Assembly (NCBI RefSeq): GCF_000305775.1
Contig: NC_018866.1
Coordinates: 2,189,001 to 2,253,000 of the forward strand
Reading direction: 5' to 3'
Origin: Dehalobacter sp. DCA
Lineage (GTDB): Bacteria > Bacillota > Desulfitobacteriia > Desulfitobacteriales > Syntrophobotulaceae
DNA: 64,000 bases
Part shown: piece by piece, positions 61,799 through 64,000 of the stretch
How positions within the stretch are numbered: the first letter of the stretch is position 1
How the letters are laid out: every line of letters begins with the position of its first letter
Position numbers and translations under genes: made by a program
Notes under the pieces: model-generated
What the model was told of the DNA's origin: nothing
Seen by the model: the letters and a program-made list of their open reading frames with translations, nothing else
Databases searched by the model: none

Positions 61799-63074
61799 CA
61801 GCTCTACCTCCCAATTTGCAAAAATCCTGCCAGAAATGCGGATATGATTTTTTGACGGCTTCGGCTCCGGTTAGAAACACAGGTTCTGTACACCTGACGG
61901 AGGCCACAGCCATAGCCATCGCGATCCGGTGATCGTTCCAGCTGTCGACGGTTCCGCCATGCAGGGTTTCTACCCCTTCGATGAGGAGCCCTTCCTGCAG
62001 TTCCTGAATCCTGGCCCCAAGTTTGTTCAGCTCTGATGCCGTTGCTTTGAGTCTGTCCGATTCTTTGATCCGGAGTCTTCCAGCATTAATGATTCTGGTT
62101 GTGCCTTTGCTTAAAGAAGCCAGGACTGCAAGCACAGGTACCAGATCCGGACACTGGCCGGCATCAATTACCATTCCCTCAGTCGGACCACCCAGCACTT
62201 CTAGACTGTCATCCATCCAATAAATTCGGGCACCCATCCCCAGCATCATATCGAGAATCGCCCTGTCCCCCTGCAGGGACCGAGCATTTAGATCCAGACA
62301 TTTCAGACCGGACCCCAGTGTACCTGCCACCAGCCAGAACGCAGCCTGGGAGTAGTCTCCTTCAATGCGGCAATTAATTGCCTTATACCGCTGCTTTCCT
62401 GGAATAAAAAATTCCTGGTATGCGTTGTTTTGTACGGTTATTCCCGACTTTTCCAGCGCATCGATGGTCAGGTCAACATAACCGCGGGATTCTAGTTCCG
62501 TTGTAACGACAATTCTCGAATCTCCGTCCAAGAGCGGCAGCAAAAACATAAGTCCTGTAATAAATTGAGAGCTGACATTGCCTTTCAGTTTATACTCACC
62601 CGGTGAAAATCTCCCTTTGATCGTCAAGGGCAAATATCCGTCCCGGGTCTGATATTCGATTCCGTGCAGTTGAAACAGCTCATAATATGCGTCCAGAGGA
62701 CGCTCCACCAGCTTGCCGGCACCGGTAAAGGTCACCGGGCTTCCTGTCAGTGTGGCCAGCGGTATCAGAAATCTCAGCGTAGATCCGGATTCCCGGCAGT
62801 TGATTGTTTCCTGCGCGATTTGAAGCTTCGGGTTCCCTTCCAGCCAAAGCGCGCCTGGTTCACCAGGGTTCGCCGAGACTTCCCCGACGGTTGTACCCAG
62901 AGACACCAGCCCGTCCAAGGTTGCAGAAATATCTTCAGAAAAAACAAGATTGTCAATGCTGCTGGTCCCCTCAGCCAGTGCGGCACATATCACTGCCCGG
63001 TGACTGATGCTTTTGGAAGGAGGTATCCTGATCTCCCCTGTTAAGGTTGAAGGTTGCAAGCGTAAGCACGTCAA
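61779..63074 (-). CDS. aroA: 3-phosphoshikimate 1-carboxyvinyltransferase (EPSP synthase)
   Basis: 431 residues, two-domain fold. PEP/S3P-binding motifs: IRIPPSKSISHRAVICAAL, NCRESGSTLRFLIPL and INAGRLRIKESDRL, with SWNDHRIAMAMAVAS near the end. The motif order fits class II enzymes more than class I. ATG at 63074, 12 bp after tyrA. Confidence 0.95.
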   Translation of the reverse strand: MTCLRLQPSTLTGEIRIPPSKSISHRAVICAALAEGTSSIDNLVFSEDISATLDGLVSLGTTVGEVSANPGEPGALWLEGNPKLQIAQETINCRESGSTLRFLIPLATLTGSPVTFTGAGKLVERPLDAYYELFQLHGIEYQTRDGYLPLTIKGRFSPGEYKLKGNVSSQFITGLMFLLPLLDGDSRIVVTTELESRGYVDLTIDALEKSGITVQNNAYQEFFIPGKQRYKAINCRIEGDYSQAAFWLVAGTLGSGLKCLDLNARSLQGDRAILDMMLGMGARIYWMDDSLEVLGGPTEGMVIDAGQCPDLVPVLAVLASLSKGTTRIINAGRLRIKESDRLKATASELNKLGARIQELQEGLLIEGVETLHGGTVDSWNDHRIAMAMAVASVRCTEPVFLTGAEAVKKSYPHFWQDFCKLGGRADEWNMG

Positions 63075-63086
63075 GAAAATCTCTCC

Positions 63087-63941
63087 TTAAAACTTTTCTC
63101 TGCCCCGGCTGGCGTTCTCAAGCATTTGTTTCAGCGAATCCCGGTCCTTTTCTGCGACCGCCGTTCGGATCATCCGGACGTTTTCGATGAACACGTCAAT
63201 TTGTTCTAAAATATTGTCTTTATTCTCGAGTAGAAGTTCACTCCAGAGCTCGGCATTCATTCTCGCGACCCGTGTTGCATCGCGGAAGCTGCCTCCGACA
63301 AAGCTGCCGGTATCCTCAGCACAGGAACTGTTCATCAGGGCGGCCGCAATGACATGCGGAAGCTGACTTGTCAGCGCAATTATTTCGTCATGTTTATGCG
63401 GTTCCATTCGGATCGGCTGTCTGCAGCCGAGACCAAGAATCAGCCTTTCCACCAGTCTCAAGCTTTCATTCTTCGTGCCGTCGATTGGGGTAATCAGATA
63501 GTTGGCCCCCCGAAAAATCTCTTCAGAAGCGTAGGCAAATCCGCTGGATTCTTTGCCAGCCAGCGGATGTCCCCCGACGAAGCTCAAATCTTCCCTTAAG
63601 ACTGAACTAATCTCCTGAACGACTTGTTCTTTGAGTCCTGCTGTATCCGTAATCAGGGCACCGTGTTTAAAATAGGCCAGGTTGTCTTTTACAAACTGAA
63701 CGGCAAGCTCCGGATAGATGCAGATCACAACAATATCCGAGCTTTGCAGCGGAATGCTTGCCTCCGTGAATCCTTTGCTGATCACACCCGTTTTTTCTGC
63801 TTGTTCCAGTACGCTGATGTTAACATCGATTGCCCAGATTTTCTTTGGTTTTAGTTTATTCAAAGCCATGGCGAATGATCCGCCAATAAGTCCCAGACCC
63901 ACTACCGTAATTTCCATACTACCAAAGTCCGGTTCTTCCAA
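63087..63941 (-). CDS. tyrA: Prephenate dehydrogenase
   Basis: About 284 residues, NAD(P)-dependent. The Rossmann loop GLGLIGGSFAMAL, active site HPLAGKESSGFAYA with DTAGLKEQVV, and the C-terminal helical dimer region VGGSFRDATRVARMN are visible. No ACT domain follows, unlike B. subtilis. The TTG at 63941 fits GGAGGTGG best; GTG at 63950 is too close to it and ATG 63917 lacks a site. Leads the aromatic cluster in this window. Confidence 0.9.
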   Translation of the reverse strand: MEEPDFGSMEITVVGLGLIGGSFAMALNKLKPKKIWAIDVNISVLEQAEKTGVISKGFTEASIPLQSSDIVVICIYPELAVQFVKDNLAYFKHGALITDTAGLKEQVVQEISSVLREDLSFVGGHPLAGKESSGFAYASEEIFRGANYLITPIDGTKNESLRLVERLILGLGCRQPIRMEPHKHDEIIALTSQLPHVIAAALMNSSCAEDTGSFVGGSFRDATRVARMNAELWSELLLENKDNILEQIDVFIENVRMIRTAVAEKDRDSLKQMLENASRGREKF

Positions 63942-63950
63942 GAAATCCAC

Positions 63951-64000
63951 CTCCAGGGATCATCTTATTGATTAAATAATCTTATTCTGTATAACCGCCA
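63951..64000 (-). other. Window edge upstream of tyrA
   Basis: Only 50 bp remain. On the minus strand short frames end here (for example GGYTE followed by TAA), which could be the 3' end of another pathway gene, but nothing can be assigned. Confidence 0.3.

Noticed and set aside
1-64000. CRISPR arrays, rRNA and tRNA genes
   Set aside because: No regularly spaced direct repeats with unique spacers, no rRNA-like conserved blocks and no cloverleaf with a CCA-type tRNA pattern were noticed by eye; a covariance search was not possible.

Overview
This window looks like chromosomal DNA of a strictly anaerobic, Gram-positive, organohalide-respiring member of the Peptococcaceae, most like Dehalobacter or Desulfitobacterium. 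The evidence is a CprA-type reductive dehalogenase with a CprK-type regulator, sporulation genes (ylbJ, gpr, an SASP-like gene), and a gene order matching the Bacillus subtilis blocks priA-def-fmt-rsmB-rlmN-prpC-prkC-rsgA-rpe-thiN-rpmB-yloU-yloV-sdaAB-sdaAA-recG and ylbH/J/N. The genus is inferred from remembered protein families; no search was run. No rRNA, tRNA or CRISPR array was found.

Layout. 1-5.6 kb: start of yceD (cut by the window edge), ackA, ylbJ, a coiled-coil gene, rsmD, then gpr behind a sigma-G-type promoter and a 44-residue SASP-like gene facing it. 5.7-14.8 kb: recG, sdaAA, sdaAB, yloV, yloU and rpmB, interrupted by an IS1634-family element (9712-11747) that duplicated 136 bp of target including the start of sdaAB. 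14.9-31.4 kb: a minus-strand run of translation, rRNA-modification, peptidoglycan-signalling and division genes (priA, def, fmt, yugP-like, rsmB, rlmN, two FHA proteins, prpC, ftsW/rodA, pbp, prkC, rsgA, rpe, thiN). 31.4-43.5 kb: a solitary DNA methylase, metF, and the purine operon purE-B-C-F-M-N-H-D behind a PurR-type double box. 43.6-46.9 kb: an HD-GYP protein and a GntR/ABC transporter operon with a large palindromic operator. 47.0-51.9 kb: the organohalide-respiration locus, with a CprK-like regulator, membrane anchor rdhB, a decayed IS110-family element, a cloverleaf-shaped palindrome and rdhA. 52-59 kb: a PepV-like dipeptidase, an Fe-S protein, a thioesterase, an SLH surface protein, a lytic transglycosylase and a cupin. 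59.5-64 kb: an aromatic amino acid cluster (tyrA, aroA, aroC, pheA).

How the parts work together. The rdh genes form the terminal reductase module: regulator senses the substrate, RdhB anchors, Tat-exported RdhA reduces. Here rdhB and rdhA are about 2.1 kb apart, separated by mobile DNA. The most notable unexplained signal is a dispersed family of 125-157 bp inverted-repeat elements with internal hairpins: three complete copies (11898-12022, 28219-28375, 59302-59458) and two fragments (24842-24889, 28956-29010). One fragment supplies the stop codon and last residues of rsmB, and one hairpin shows compensatory base changes. Both insertion-sequence transposases carry an apparent single-base frameshift.
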